Source of the DNA: Streptomyces sp. 150FB
Lineage (GTDB): Bacteria > Actinomycetota > Actinomycetes > Streptomycetales > Streptomycetaceae
Reading direction: 5' to 3'
DNA: 64,000 nucleotides
Assembly: GCF_000818195.1 (NCBI RefSeq)
Contig: NZ_JTHL01000001.1
Location: 8,876,512 to 8,940,511, forward strand
Position numbers and translations under genes: made by a program. Below the pieces are notes generated by a model. That model was not told where the DNA came from, made no database searches, and saw only the letters and a program-made list of their open reading frames with translations. Positions within the stretch are counted from its first letter, which is position 1, and the number at the start of each line of letters is the position of its first letter. This document shows, piece by piece, positions 32,275-42,596 of the stretch.

Positions 32275-32996
32275 TCAGCGCCGCGCACGGGCCTGGGGCA
32301 CCGAGAACGTGGCTGGCCGCAGGGTCCAGTCGGTCGACTTCAGACCGATGTCCGGCCGGTCCCGGTCCAGCCGGGAGACCCGCTCGTCGAATGCGACAGC
32401 GTTGCCGTCGGCGCCCACGTCGTACAGCTTGACCATCACGTTGCCCTCACCCTTGGCCGTCATGGTGACCCGGGGCGCGCCGGTGACCCGGGTGGCCGTC
32501 TCAAGAGTTCCGGACCAGACGATGAAGCTCGCAGCGTCACGACCGGCATCCTGTTCCGGGGGTGTCGGCTGCGAACCCGCTTCGCTGTCCACGTACGAGC
32601 CCTTGCCGAGACAGAGGTTCGCGGAGCGGTTCGCTGTGGGCCAGGACTTCTCCGCGCGCCAGTTGCCGAGGTTTGTCCTTCGCCTTCCTGGCCGGGCTGG
32701 GGTCCTTCCAGTACGGGTCGTCCGGATCACCGATGGAGGGGCCGAAGGAGCCGAGCACCAGGCACTCGGGGTGCTTCTTCTCGTACGCGGCGTTGGTCCA
32801 CTACCGCTTGTCCTCGTCCGGCAACTGAGGCAGGCCCGTGAGCGAATCGGTAGCGGTGGCGACGGTCGTCCTCCCGGTTCGGCCGCCGCCGGTTGCCTGG
32901 TCCGGCGCGGCGACGGCTGCCCCTATGAGGCCACAGGTCAGAGCGCAGGCCGTGAGCAGGGCTGCGGCGGTGGCGGCTGGTCGTTTCCTCGTGCGG
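32275..32996 (-). pseudogene. Secreted X-prolyl dipeptidyl-peptidase (S15/CocE type), gutted
   Basis: The N-terminal part reads RKRPAATAAALLTACALTCG, a signal peptide, then DSLTGLPQLPDEDKR, an in-frame stop and NAAYEKKHPECLVLGSFG. After a frame change the C-terminal jelly-roll part follows: DAASFIVWSGTLETATRVTG, VMVKLYDVGADGNAV, LKSTDWTLRPA. The whole catalytic domain between them is missing and the start codon is gone. A fragment carrying the missing kind of sequence is found at 45966-46430. Operator-like palindromes lie just upstream (33100-33222). Confidence 0.6.
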
Positions 32997-33099
32997 TACT
33001 CCGGAGCTTGGGTTGGGGTGGGCTCGGAAGGGGATCACTCGCTGCGCAGGTCGGCCTTGCACAGCGAGCGGCAAAGACCACCGCACGGCGGGACAATTC

Positions 33100-33129
33100 T
33101 GTCACTTAGTGCCATTGTCGCTTGGTGGC
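33100..33129. promoter_or_regulatory. TetR-type paired palindrome, site 1
   Basis: TGTCACTTAGTGCC-ATT-GTCGCTTGGTGGCA is a 30-base paired site related to those at 33191, 38893, 48765 and 48925. It lies upstream of the S15 peptidase remnant. Confidence 0.65.
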
Positions 33130-33190
33130 AGATATTGCAAGTAGATGCGCTTGAGTCTGGATCGGGGCATGCGCACTGGCTCGCGTGCAG

Positions 33191-33222
33191 CGTCACTTAA
33201 TGCCAATATGGCACTGAGTGAG
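33191..33222. promoter_or_regulatory. TetR-type paired palindrome, site 2
   Basis: CGTCACTTAATGCC and GGCACTGAGTGAG face each other about 27 bases before the tetR start at 33249. The position suits autoregulation. Confidence 0.65.
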
Positions 33223-33248
33223 CGTGATAGTGAAAGGGTGGCGAAAAG

Positions 33249-33965
33249 ATGGCCGACGACGTCGTACCGACCGAACGCAGCCGTGGCGGGATGAGTGAAC
33301 AACGCCGCCGTCGTGTACGTCTGGAGATCTCGCGGGAGGCGGCACGCCTGTTCTGGGCGCAGGGCGTCGACGGCACGAGCGGTGACCAGATCGCCGAGGT
33401 GGTGGGCCTGTCGACCCGCACCATCTGGCGTCATTTCCGTAGCAAGGAGAGCTGCGCGGAGCCGATCGTTGCGCAGAGCGTGGAGTGGGAACTGGCCACT
33501 CTGCGCAGTTGGCCGCTGCATCGCTCTTTGGAGGAGCACTTCGCCACGGAGGCGAAGCGGTTGGTCAGCGAGATCAGCCCTTCGGAGCAGGCCGATGCCG
33601 GGCTGGGCGTCAAGATGATTCGATTGGCCGAGACCGAACCGGCCCTGCGCACGGCTTGGCTGATGGCCTGCGACCAGGTGGAACACGAACTGGCAGCGGT
33701 CATCGCGACTCGCCTCGGACTCAAGCCCGACGACCTACAGGTACGTCTGCACGCCGCGGCCGCCGCGGCCGCCCTGCGAGTCATCAACGAGTATGTCGGA
33801 GCCGGCCTTCTGGACGGCACCGATCCGCGAAAGCTCGGTGACGAGAGTTTCGCTTTCATTGCGGACGCTGTCCGCAAGGCCACCGGGGGCGCCGTGGGCG
33901 ACCCGGTCCAGGTCGACGAGGCGCCTGCCGTGCCGGACCAGGGCGCCGCCGATCGACAGGAGTAA
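33249..33965 (+). CDS. TetR family regulator (homologue of the one at 39856)
   Basis: This 238-aa protein has the TetR DNA-binding domain: RVRLEISREAARLFWAQGVD, then GDQIAEVVGLSTRTIWRHFR and SKESCAEPI. It closely matches the protein at 39856 in this domain and in LRTAWLMACDQVE. Two palindromic sites stand upstream, one next to its start. Together with the sites at 38893, 48765 and 48925 they suggest one regulon for these two proteins. The ligand domain is not recognisable. Confidence 0.87.
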   Translation: MADDVVPTERSRGGMSEQRRRRVRLEISREAARLFWAQGVDGTSGDQIAEVVGLSTRTIWRHFRSKESCAEPIVAQSVEWELATLRSWPLHRSLEEHFATEAKRLVSEISPSEQADAGLGVKMIRLAETEPALRTAWLMACDQVEHELAAVIATRLGLKPDDLQVRLHAAAAAAALRVINEYVGAGLLDGTDPRKLGDESFAFIADAVRKATGGAVGDPVQVDEAPAVPDQGAADRQE

Positions 33966-34292
33966 GCGGTGCCCCCTGAGCGGCACACTCCGGTGGGCTC
34001 AGTCACGGAGGCAGGAGGGGACACGGCTGCTGCTGCACGTGCTGTGTACGCCGCTCAACCGCCGATCTCCCAGGGCAAGACAACCCCGTAGCGCCCATAT
34101 GAACTCTGTGGCCCAGGGCGCTATTTCGGCCAGTCCGACGAAGACCCCGGCTCACCATCCCGGATACAGCGGCCGGTGGCGCCTGACCTTGCCCCGGCGC
34201 CCTGGCCCCGGGGAGGGCTTCTCCCCGGGCGACGAACAGGACCTTCGACAAGCCCTACCGCCCCAGGTCAGAGGCGCTCCCCGGCTATCTGA

Positions 34293-35213
34293 TCACCCGT
34301 CGGACGGCCCCCTTGGTGAAAGCCCGAGGCCAATGTCCGATGACCCGATGCCGTTCTCCGGTGGGACCGCCGGCACCCCCGGATGCTCCGGTTCCACGCC
34401 TGACACGGGCCTGGAACCGGCGTCGGCACTCCCGCTGGGGAGCGGCGTGGCGGCGAGGACGGAGTCCGGGTCGACCGCAGACTTCACGGCGAGCAAACGC
34501 TCGGTGTTCGGCCCGTAGGACTCCGCGACCTGGTCGGGAGTCTCCGGCCCCAGGAAGTTCACGTAGCCACCCGGCAACGAGAACGGCTCAAGTGCCGCGT
34601 GCAAGGTTTCCAGCCGGCGCAGGTGCGGGGACCTGGCATCGCCGGCTCCCGCGTTGCCCTTGCTTTCGCCCTCCCACAATGAGATCAGCTCGACCATCAG
34701 GTTCGGTTCGCGTCGGCCGAAAGCCGTCGAGCCGAGGGGCAGACGGGCGGCGGCACCATGGAACTGATGCCACACGATCGCGGAGAACGGTGAGCTGAAC
34801 TCCTGGGCAGCCCGGTCCAGGACGGTCGCGATGGAGCCCGGAGATGCTCTGGACGGTGCGCGTGCGAATCGCGCCCATCCGCCCGGGTGGGAACATGGTG
34901 TCCGTCGCGGCCAACGCCGCGGAACGGGCGACCGGTCCAATCTCGGCCAGCACGGGTGTACCGAGTCTGGCCAGGGTACGCACCGGCCCGTTCTCGGCGT
35001 TCCCCACCTCGATGTCCCCCGACAGGTCGGCGCTACGTACACCATCGGCTTCCCGTCCGGGCCGGGAAGGAACCCCACGTCCACCGTCAGCTCATCCGGA
35101 CAGTCCTGAAGGATCCCACCCAGGTCGGCGAGAACGTTGGCGCTCTGGACGATCGGGTACAAGATGGTGCCCGACACGACTGTCGGCACGGGGTGCAGAC
35201 GGATCCGCGCCAC
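34293..35213 (-). pseudogene. FAD-linked oxidoreductase, berberine-bridge type, truncated and frameshifted
   Basis: The first part reads VVSGTILYPIVQSANVLADL and VDVGFLPGPDGKPMVYVAPT. The frame then shifts to NAENGPVRTLARLGTPVLAE and back to FSAIVWHQFHGAAARLPLGS, and it ends with FLGPETPDQVAESYGPN. These follow the substrate domain and BBE motif of FAD-linked oxidases. The N-terminal FAD-binding domain is absent, and at least two frameshifts lie inside. Confidence 0.6.
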
Positions 35214-35776
35214 CCAGCCTCGACCGGGGCCGCTGCTCCGGCCAAAGCTGACTGATCCTCCTCCTGCTTGGCCTTGCTGAAATCAAAGTCGGACACTGGC
35301 CGGAGGCAGAAGGGGTGTCCGGCTGCCGGGCCGGCGTAGGCCCGTCCGCCTTCTTGCTATGCCGGGTTGACGCCGTCAGTGGGCTGCGGCTGACGCGCGC
35401 CGTTTCGCGCGCTCTGGCCTTCCCGACCCCAACCTGGCGCCTGACCCTCCCCGTCGTCCGCGACGTACTCGCGCAGGTCCTCGGACATCGGCGTCCGACG
35501 ACTCGCACCTGCGCAACCTCGACGGCCGCGACCTCTACGGAAAGCCGGCGGCGAACTGAGCGAGACGGCTGGCGCGGGACAGGTCAACAGCTTCAGGCGC
35601 CTCTTCCTCTGCCCTGCGGAGCGTGGGGACGCTTCGGTGCGCAGGCCGGTCTGCTTCTCGCTGTTGGTCCGTGGTGAAGAGGTGGGCGCGGCGCTCGCGT
35701 GGGAGGTCGGCGAGGGCGGCACCGGGGATGCCCTCCGCGACTCATGTCGAAAGCGGACTGCCCTATCGGCGCAGCG
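35214..35776. other. Region without an assignable gene
   Basis: Only short frames are seen. One minus-strand stretch starting MSDFDFSKAKQEEDQ (from 35296) has a protein-like beginning but no continuation. I find no family match by eye. Confidence 0.4.
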
Positions 35777-36133
35777 TCAACTCGCCACGCTCGTGGATCC
35801 ATCCCCACTGAGGAGGGTGCGCAGCCGACGAGCTACGTCGGTGGTGCTGTGCCCGTCCCACACGGGCGCCGTCTCTACCTCGGGTACGTCACCGAACAAC
35901 GACCAGCTATTGGCTCGGTAGTGATTGCTGACCTGCCCCGTGGGGAGCTGGGCCGTGACTATGAACCAGCCGCCCCCGAAGCATGGTTCACCGTCGTGGT
36001 GCTTCCATGAGCGGACGACGGGGTACCTGGCGGCCAGCCACGCCCGGACTGCGTGTGCGTGGTAGAGCAGCCTGAATTCGTACAGCTCGTCGAAGGTGTG
36101 GAACCCGTCGGAGATGCTGCCGGTGTCGGTCAT
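35777..36133 (-). CDS. Phage-type hypothetical protein
   Basis: This 118-aa protein reads ISDGFHTFDELYEFRLLYHA, RSWKHHDGEPCFGGGWFIVT and VWDGHSTTDVARRLRTLL. The HTF-ELY, W-HHDGE, GWFIV and WDGH-DVxxRL pattern is familiar from actinophage and prophage proteins of unknown function, where the protein is similar in size. The ATG at 36133 begins the conserved part; an in-frame ATG at 36214 is less likely. Its presence supports phage-derived DNA in the island. Confidence 0.6.
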   Translation of the reverse strand: MTDTGSISDGFHTFDELYEFRLLYHAHAVRAWLAARYPVVRSWKHHDGEPCFGGGWFIVTAQLPTGQVSNHYRANSWSLFGDVPEVETAPVWDGHSTTDVARRLRTLLSGDGSTSVAS

Positions 36134-36681
36134 TACTGGCTCCAGATCATGTAGAGCCCGCGGCGCGGGCTGCGCCGCTAACACGCGGCGGGTCTTGCCC
36201 ATCTTGCCGGGCACCTCGACAGCCTGGCCGGGCTGAAATGGTCAGCCCAAAAACGTAACTCAGGCCAGACTTCGTCGCAAGCGTTGTCTGCCGAGAGCCG
36301 CTCGAGTGAGGACCCGGGATAGCGGCGGCGGACTCAGGGACCGCTCGCAGATCGGGTTCTTGTGTACTGCACTCACAGCAGGGGCGCCGACATCGTTAGC
36401 CCCGGCACCGACAAAGTGTCCGTAGTGATGACGGAGGGGCAGCCGCACATCCGAGGGCCCAACAGTCCTCTGGCTCTCCTCTGTGCCTGGGCCGAACATG
36501 TCGCGCCGCACGTAGAATCGACCTGTTCCGGGTCGAGCAGGAACGTGTCGCCGCTCTCGGCGCGACGCAGGTCCCGATCCGCCGAACCCGCGTGACGGCG
36601 GCGAGGCTCGACGAAGCCGCCAACCGCAGCCCCGTCGATCGAGGTGGTGAACTGGCGCAAGACGTAAAGGATGTGTTGGTG

Positions 36682-37242
36682 ATGAACAGCAGCGAGCCTC
36701 GTCGGCCGGACGTCACGACGGTCGAGATCATCGGTGGTCCAGAAGCGCTCGAGGTCGGCCTTGGCAACTATGACGCCCGGTGGGCGGAGGTCTACCTGCA
36801 TCACCGGCGTCGGATCCTTGACGCGTTGGCGGCAGTGGACGTCGATGTCGAGCACATTGGATCGACTGCGGTTCCAGGCCTTGCCGCCAAACCGATTGTT
36901 GACATCGTCGTCGCGGTGGCCGACATCACAGCAGAGGAGGACTACCTCGACGGGCTGTTGGCCGCAGGTTACGAACTGCGGGTTCGCGAGCCAGGACATC
37001 GGCTCGTGCGTACGCCGACTCGCGACGTTCACGTGCACGTATATGAACGGGGGGACGCAGCGGTGCACGAGTACCTTCTCTTCCGTGACCACTTGCGCAC
37101 CAATGCAGACGATCGCGCCCTGTACGAGAGTGTCAAACGAGCTCTGCTCAGCCAGCAGTGGAACGACATGAACGACTACGCCGACGCCAAGAACGACGTC
37201 ATCTTGGCGATCAAGACTCGAGCCAGGGCAACTCGCCAATGA
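36682..37242 (+). CDS. GrpB family protein (UPF0157)
   Basis: This 186-aa protein has the GrpB nucleotidyltransferase-like signature HIGSTAVPGLAAKPIVDIVV near residue 60. It also shows WAEVYLHHRRRI, DVHVHVYERGDAAVHEYLLF and RDHLRTNADDRALYESVKR. The fold is related to minimal nucleotidyltransferases; the substrate of the family is not established. I chose the ATG at 36682 because AAAGGA lies upstream and the conserved domain starts ~20 residues on. It ends just before the IS701 fragments. Confidence 0.85.
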   Translation: MNSSEPRRPDVTTVEIIGGPEALEVGLGNYDARWAEVYLHHRRRILDALAAVDVDVEHIGSTAVPGLAAKPIVDIVVAVADITAEEDYLDGLLAAGYELRVREPGHRLVRTPTRDVHVHVYERGDAAVHEYLLFRDHLRTNADDRALYESVKRALLSQQWNDMNDYADAKNDVILAIKTRARATRQ

Positions 37243-37376
37243 CGCGGGATGGTGTCACGGGTTTGTGATCTGTGAATCTGTTCGACTGGCGACGCCTACC
37301 TGTGGTTTGTCGACGGCGGGTTCGAGCGGGAGTAGGCCGTGAGTGGAGGCGTCAACTACGGTCTGGGGAGCCCGAG

Positions 37377-37751
37377 ATGACGAAGCGGCTGCCGCGTCCG
37401 CCTGCACCGGGGCCGCTGGAAGCGTACGCCGTCCTTTTCGATGATCTCTTCGGGACGCTGGCACAGCGGCGGGGCTTGCGCGAGTTCCTGGCCGGGGTTG
37501 TTGTTGCCGCGGGACCGCAACAAGACACTGACATGCCTGGCCGGCAAGGAGTCCGTGGTGGGTGCCCAGCATGCGGCGGTGCAGCGCGGCGCCTGCAGTT
37601 GTTGCTGGCCGACCCGGCCACGGCGCCGCATGACGGCGGGGTGCTGGTAATCGACGATTCCGGAGATCGCAAGGACGGCGGCGCGACCGCCCATGTGGGC
37701 AAGCAGTACCTCGGCTCGGTCGGGAAGATCGACCGCGGCGTGGTCACGGTG
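37377..37751 (+). mobile_element. IS701-type transposase, N-terminal fragment
   Basis: From the ATG at 37377 (GGGGAG upstream) the protein reads LEAYAVLFDDLFGTLAQRRG and REFLAG. A frame-disturbed stretch follows, then LLADPATAPHDGGVLVIDDS and GDRKDGGATAHVGKQYLGSV, the first catalytic Asp region of IS701 family transposases. It stops at about 37750, where an oppositely oriented fragment of the same family begins. Confidence 0.72.
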
Positions 37752-38300
37752 TGCGTAGGCGAGGTAGTAGGCGATCTCGTCCGGTCGGGCCGGGCTGCGG
37801 CGGGCCGGCATCCACCGCTGACGGCGGGACGGTCACCGTCAAAGACATCGATCACCGGCAGACGGGCTGCTGCCCAGTCGTAGGTACGCGGGCCTTCTGG
37901 CGCCGTTGCCGCAGGAACGTCGTTCCCATGCCTCGTCGGGAGCGCCGGCGATGGCCTGGCCGATACGGCCGAAGGAAGCGTCCAGTTGCTGGGACTTCAA
38001 CACGGCCAGGACGGAGCCGACACCGGCTTCCTCCAGGGTGCGGTGCATGGGCCATTCCTGTCCGTAGGCGCAGTCGCCCGTCGCCCGGGCGACGGGGAGT
38101 GGCGAAGCAAGTGCCCGCAGGATCATCGCGCGGGCCATTTCTCCCTTGGTCGCGAAGCCACGACTGTCAGGGACTTTCGCCGCCCGGTGCCGGTCCGCCT
38201 CCGCAGTGCAGGACCTGGGCAGGTAAAGCTTCCGGTCCGCCAGAGCCCTTTCTCCTGAGGAGGCATACGCGACGAAGACCCCGGTCTGGCAGGACACCGG
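37752..38300 (-). mobile_element. IS701-type transposase, C-terminal/central fragment, opposite strand
   Basis: Read leftward: VFVAYASSGERALADRKLYL, RGFATKGEMARAMILRALAS, ATGDCAYGQEWPMHRTLEEA, then a frame change and DEIAYYLAYAHRD. These are central and C-terminal segments of an IS701 transposase. The fragment joins the plus-strand fragment tail to tail at about 37750, so neither can make a full protein. Confidence 0.7.
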
Positions 38301-38874
38301 CTCGCGGTAATGATCGTGAGCCGCGACGGGGCTGGTCTCACCCGGAGAGGGTGCGCGGGTCTGCTTCGACGCCGTCGAGGGCTCGCGTGAGCGGAGCGGC
38401 ATCGGGGGTTCGAGCCATCGGACCATTCCTCCCTGATTCAGACGATGCCGACATCGCCTGGTCTGCCCACGTGTGGAAAGCACGTCGAAATCCGGCTCTC
38501 CCGCACAGAGATCACCGAGCCGATCGCCCCGCGCACCGACGCCCCGCCAGGAGGGCTTCGGACAGCGAGCGGCGGAGTGTGGCTGCACCGTGGCAGGCCC
38601 ATCAGCCATGGCTCGAAGGCCACGCATCCGACCACGAGCTGGTCGGCGCGCCGCGCGGGGGCCGGTCAACCTGGGGTTTGATTCGGCGGCATCGCGCTGT
38701 TCGATCCGTTCACCACCGCGCGATGCGGGACACCTCCCGAGGGTCCGATCAGCATCAACGCCGTGATCGCCGCACCGTCGTACGGACCCTGATCGCCACG
38801 CGATGACGGGCGACTCGCCGAGCGGGGTTTAGCCGAGGCGTGACTCAGGTCACGTCACGCGAGGTGGCTTTGTT
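38301..38874. other. Region without recognisable genes
   Basis: No convincing coding frame, RNA gene or repeat was seen between the IS701 fragment and the operator before the DUF3159 gene. Confidence 0.45.
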
Positions 38875-38907
38875 CGCCACTTGATGTCAAGATGTCACTT
38901 AGTGACG
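38875..38907. promoter_or_regulatory. TetR-type paired palindrome, site 3
   Basis: GCCACTTGATGTCA followed by TGTCACTTAGTGACG (38893-38907). The second half is close to a perfect palindrome. It lies 43 bases before the DUF3159 start and matches the other four places with this motif. Confidence 0.7.
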
Positions 38908-38949
38908 CGGAATTTGCTCCCATAGACGAACCCGGAAGAGCTGATCACC

Positions 38950-39627
38950 ATGCAGACCACCAGTCCCCAGGAGGCGGCGATCGACATGCAGGCGGCAGAC
39001 CAACGGACGAAGAAGTCGGCGCTCGAACAGGCGGGCGGCACCAAGGGGGTCATCTACTCGGCGCTGCCGGTCGTGGTGTTCGTCGTCGCCAACAACGCCA
39101 GGGGACTCAAGGTGGGCGTCCTCGCCGCCCTGCTCGGCGCCTTGGGCATCGCGGTGCGGCGGCTGATACGCAAGGAGTCGATCCAGCCCGCGCTCGGCGG
39201 CATGTTCGGCGTGGCGATCGCCGCCGGCATCTCCTGGTACACGGGATCCGCCAAGGACTTCTTCCTCATCGGCATCTGGCTGAGCTTGGTCGGCGCCGTC
39301 GCCTTCGTCCTCTCCGTGGTGCTGCGGTGGCCCCTGGCCGGCCTGATCTGGAACTCGACGACCGGCAAGGGCACCGTCTGGCGGGCGGACAAGCGTTCGC
39401 GGTTCTACTACGACATCGCCACCCTCGTGCTGGCCGCCATCTTCGGCGCCCGGTTCGCCGTCCAGCAGTACCTCTACCAGGCCGACAAGGTCGGCTCCCT
39501 GGGCTTCGCCAAGATCGCCATGGGCTACCCGCTCCTCGCCGTCGGCTTCCTGGCCGTCGCCTGGGCCGCCCGGGCTTCCGACAAGCGACTGAAGGCCGTA
39601 GGGCTGCTGCCCGCCAAGCGCAGCTAA
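38950..39627 (+). CDS. DUF3159 family membrane protein
   Basis: This 225-aa integral membrane protein has about six hydrophobic segments (YSALPVVVFVVANNARGLKV, LGGMFGVAIAAGISWYTG, FLIGIWLSLVGAVAFVLSVV, YDIATLVLAAIFGARFAV). NNARGL and the TGSAKDFFLIGIW stretch are typical of actinobacterial DUF3159 proteins, whose function is unknown. A TetR-type operator stands just upstream and a tetR gene (39856) lies just downstream, so it is probably induced by that regulator's ligand. Confidence 0.85.
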   Translation: MQTTSPQEAAIDMQAADQRTKKSALEQAGGTKGVIYSALPVVVFVVANNARGLKVGVLAALLGALGIAVRRLIRKESIQPALGGMFGVAIAAGISWYTGSAKDFFLIGIWLSLVGAVAFVLSVVLRWPLAGLIWNSTTGKGTVWRADKRSRFYYDIATLVLAAIFGARFAVQQYLYQADKVGSLGFAKIAMGYPLLAVGFLAVAWAARASDKRLKAVGLLPAKRS

Positions 39628-39855
39628 CTGACGCCCTCCCCGCTCCCCGTCCGTGCCGGACGGGCCCCACGGCCCGTCCGGCACACGCGTCCGCACCGCG
39701 GAGCGACCACGGCCGATTTGGGCGTCATCTCTTGTGGGGTTGCCGACCTCCGCACCGCCGCTGCGAGCACACGGCCCGACACTTCCAGGCCCTTCGCCGG
39801 CATGGCCGCAGCGGAACGACGTCTTTGTCCCACGGCTGAATGGCGAGGTGACCCC

Positions 39856-40509
39856 ATGCAGGTGAGCAATCGCGTCGGACCTGGGATGAGCGAGCAGCGG
39901 CGCTGCCGGATCCGGTTGGAGATCTCTCGGGAGGCGTCGCGTCTCTTCTGGGAGCAGGGCGTTGCCGCGACCAGCGGTGACCAGATCGGCGAAGCAGTGG
40001 GCCTGTCGACGCGTACCATCTGGCGGCACTTCCGGAGCAAGGAGAGCTGCGCCGAACCGATCATCTTGCATGGCGTCGCGTGGGAGATGGCCGCCCTGCG
40101 CCGCTGGAAACCCGAACTCTCCCTCGATGACCATCTCGCCGATGAGATGAGCAGGCATAGCCGCGACGCCGACTGCGCGGAGCGCGCCGACGACGCGCTC
40201 GCGATGAAGATGATCGCGCTCAGCAGCAGGGAGCCCGTGCTCCGCACGGCCTGGCTGATGGCCTGTGACCAGGTAGAACGCGAGCTGGCCGGGAGCATCG
40301 CCGACCGACTTGACCTGCCGGCCGACGACATCAGGGTGCAGGTGCACGCGGCGGCCGCCTCGGGCGCCCTACGAGTCGTCAACGAGGAGATCGGCGATGC
40401 CCTGCTCGGCGGTGCCGAGGTGCGCCAGTTCGCACATGCGCACCAGCTCCTGGCCCAGGCGATCCGCAGTGCCACGGGAGGCGCCGTGGGGGACGCGGCT
40501 ACGACCTGA
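39856..40509 (+). CDS. TetR family regulator (homologue of the one at 33249)
   Basis: This 217-aa protein has the helix-turn-helix GDQIGEAVGLSTRTIWRHFR followed by SKESCAEPI, nearly identical to the protein at 33249. LRTAWLMACDQVERELAGSI and VHAAAASGALRVVNE also match. The two probably arose by duplication and may recognise the same TGTCACTTAGTGACA-type sites. None of these sites stands directly before this gene; it follows the DUF3159 gene, which has one. The ATG at 39856 is chosen; GTG and ATG codons a few residues on are alternatives. Confidence 0.87.
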   Translation: MQVSNRVGPGMSEQRRCRIRLEISREASRLFWEQGVAATSGDQIGEAVGLSTRTIWRHFRSKESCAEPIILHGVAWEMAALRRWKPELSLDDHLADEMSRHSRDADCAERADDALAMKMIALSSREPVLRTAWLMACDQVERELAGSIADRLDLPADDIRVQVHAAAASGALRVVNEEIGDALLGGAEVRQFAHAHQLLAQAIRSATGGAVGDAATT

Positions 40510-40746
40510 GATCCGTACGCGACGACCCCCTCAGGTCGCACAAACACCGGCATTGAGTGTCCCGTTCGGCATGCGCCTGAGCGGGCTGCCCGCGCTGTTC
40601 GCCGTGTGTGACACAGGCCGGGTGGCAGGTCGATCCACCGGCGCCGGACCGGATACCGCCCGTTCCCGATCGCTCGAAGCATTCCCGTCAGGTGGCGCTC
40701 GGTACCCAGTGTGTACGTCACCTGCTGTCCTCGATCGGAAGACTCA

Positions 40747-42302
40747 GTGACTACCGACTATTCCCCCGCGACGAAACCGGAAGCGGCGACGATGCCGTCC
40801 CGGCAGGTGCTTCAGGCGATTTCCGGACTGGTGGCCGGTTTGTTCGTCGCCATCCTCGCCGAAACCGTGGTGGCCAACGCGCTGCCCCGGATCACCGCAG
40901 AGTTGGGGGCGAGCCAATCCTCGTACACCTGGGTGATCATCGCGGAGCTGCTGGCCATGACGGCCACCGTTCCGTTGCGGGGCAAGCTGTCCGACCTCTA
41001 CAGCAAGAAGCTGCTCCTCCAGACATCGCTGGGCCTGTTCGTGGTCGGCTCATTCCTGGCTGGATTGACCCAAGGTGTCGGCACGTTGATCTTCAGCCGG
41101 CTGGCGCAGGGCTTGGGGGCAGGCGGACTCACGGCACTGACGCAGGTCGTGTTGGCGGCCGTCATCCGCCCGCGGAAGCTGGGCCGGTACTCCGGCGTTT
41201 TCGGCGCCGTCTTCTCCGGGGCCACCGTGGCCGGCCCGCTGATCGGCGGCCTCCTGGTGGACACCTCCTGGCTCGGCTGGCGGTGGTGCTTCTTCATTGG
41301 TGTGCCCTCCGCGCTCCTTGCCATCGCGCCGCTGCGGCGCACACTGCACCTTCCGCACGTCCGCCGCGACGTGAAGATCGACTGGCTCGGTGCCTTCCTG
41401 ATCGTCGCCGGTGTCAGCTCGCTGCTCATCTGGGTTTCGATGGCGGGCAGCACGTTCGACTGGTTCTCCTGGCAGACGGCCGCGTCGGTGGCGGAACGCT
41501 GCTGCTGGCGGCGGCCGTCCGGGTCGAGTCCCGGGCCGCCGAGCCGATCATCCCGCTGAGCATCTTCCGTAACCGCGCCGTGGCACTGACCAGCCTGGCC
41601 TCCCTACTGGTCGGAGTCGGCCTCTTCGGCGGTACCGTCTTCCTCTCGCAGTTCTTCCAGGTGGCCATGGGCAAGTCGCCCAAAATTGCTGGTCTGATGA
41701 GCCTGCCGTTGGTCCTGGGATCGCTCGCCGCCTCCATGCTCGCCGGCCACCGGATCAGCGCGACCGGCAGGTGGAAGCCGTACCTCGTGGCAGGCACCGT
41801 CCTTATGACCGTCGGCCTTGCCCTGCTGGCCACCATCGGATCCCACACGCCCTTCGTTCTGCTGAGCGTTTACATGGCCGTCCTGGGGACCGGCGTCGGA
41901 ATGCTGACGCAGAACCTGGTCCTCGCCGCGTAGAACGACGTGCCCGCCGACACTCTGGGCAGCGCGACCTCCGTCCTGTCCTTCTCGCGCAGCATGGGCG
42001 GGACCGTGGGCACCAGCGTCCTGGGAGCGGTCCTCGCCCACCGCGTCGCCACCGAACTTGCCGACGGCCGCGCTGCGGCAGGTGACACGCCGGGAGGCGG
42101 AGCCGGGCATGGTGTCCCCGACGCCACGACCCTGCCCGCCCCGGTGCGTGCGCTCGTGGAGAACGCCTACGGCATCGCCATCGCCATCGCCATCGCCGAA
42201 CTCTTCCTCTGGGCCACCCCGTTCGCCCTGCTGGCGCTGATCGCTGTCCTGTTCATCGAAGAGAAGCCAGGCCCTCGCCCTTGCGCTTCTTCTCCCGCTT
42301 GA
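40747..42302 (+). pseudogene. DHA2-type MFS multidrug transporter, broken
   Basis: The first part is a normal 14-helix drug-efflux start: LVAGLFVAILAETVVANALP, LRGKLSDLYSKKLLLQTSLG and FSRLAQGLGAGGLTAL. Near 41491-41495 one base is missing; the sequence goes on in another frame (GGTLLLAAAVRVE, LLVGVGLFGGTVFLSQFFQV). At 41931 a TAG stands where CAG would give NLVLAAQNDV, the usual wording. The last helices follow (LGSATSVLSFSRSMGG). The 3' end runs directly into an IS982 fragment. The two lesions together suggest a real pseudogene. Confidence 0.75.
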
Positions 42303-42485
42303 AAGAGGGCCGCAGCAGTTCGGCCCCACGCATGACCAGTCGTTCTCTAACTCCTTGGAGGCGAAGCCCTCGTCCGCGATGATCAGCAGTCCGGGCCGGT
42401 CGGCGATCAGGTCTTCATCGACGTCGAGCATGGCCTGGCACTTCGCGTTCGTCGAGTTTCGGGTTCGCCAGCGCCCACAGGATCG
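42271..42485 (-). mobile_element. IS982-type transposase fragment, minus-strand copy
   Basis: The reverse complement of this ~215-base stretch is nearly identical to 45548-45761. It encodes ALANPKLDERE, then MLDVDEDLIADRPGLLIIAD and EGFASKE, a DDE region of IS982-like transposases. With the plus-strand copy it forms an inverted pair 3 kb apart around the FBP and MFS genes. Confidence 0.7.
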
Positions 42486-42554
42486 GCATCCCGGTCGGCG
42501 TGTGTCCGGCGCGTCAGACCGAGGAGCCGCGAGGAGACGGCGGTTAAAGGAGTG

Positions 42555-42592
42555 GACAGGGGCTCGGCGACCATGGCCGTCGAGCCCCTGTC
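42555..42592 (-). terminator. Terminator hairpin after the FBP gene
   Basis: GACAGGGGCTCG and CGAGCCCCTGTC form perfect 12-bp arms with a 14-base loop, starting 4 bases after the FBP gene's stop in its reading direction. Confidence 0.75.
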
Positions 42593-42596
42593 GGTC

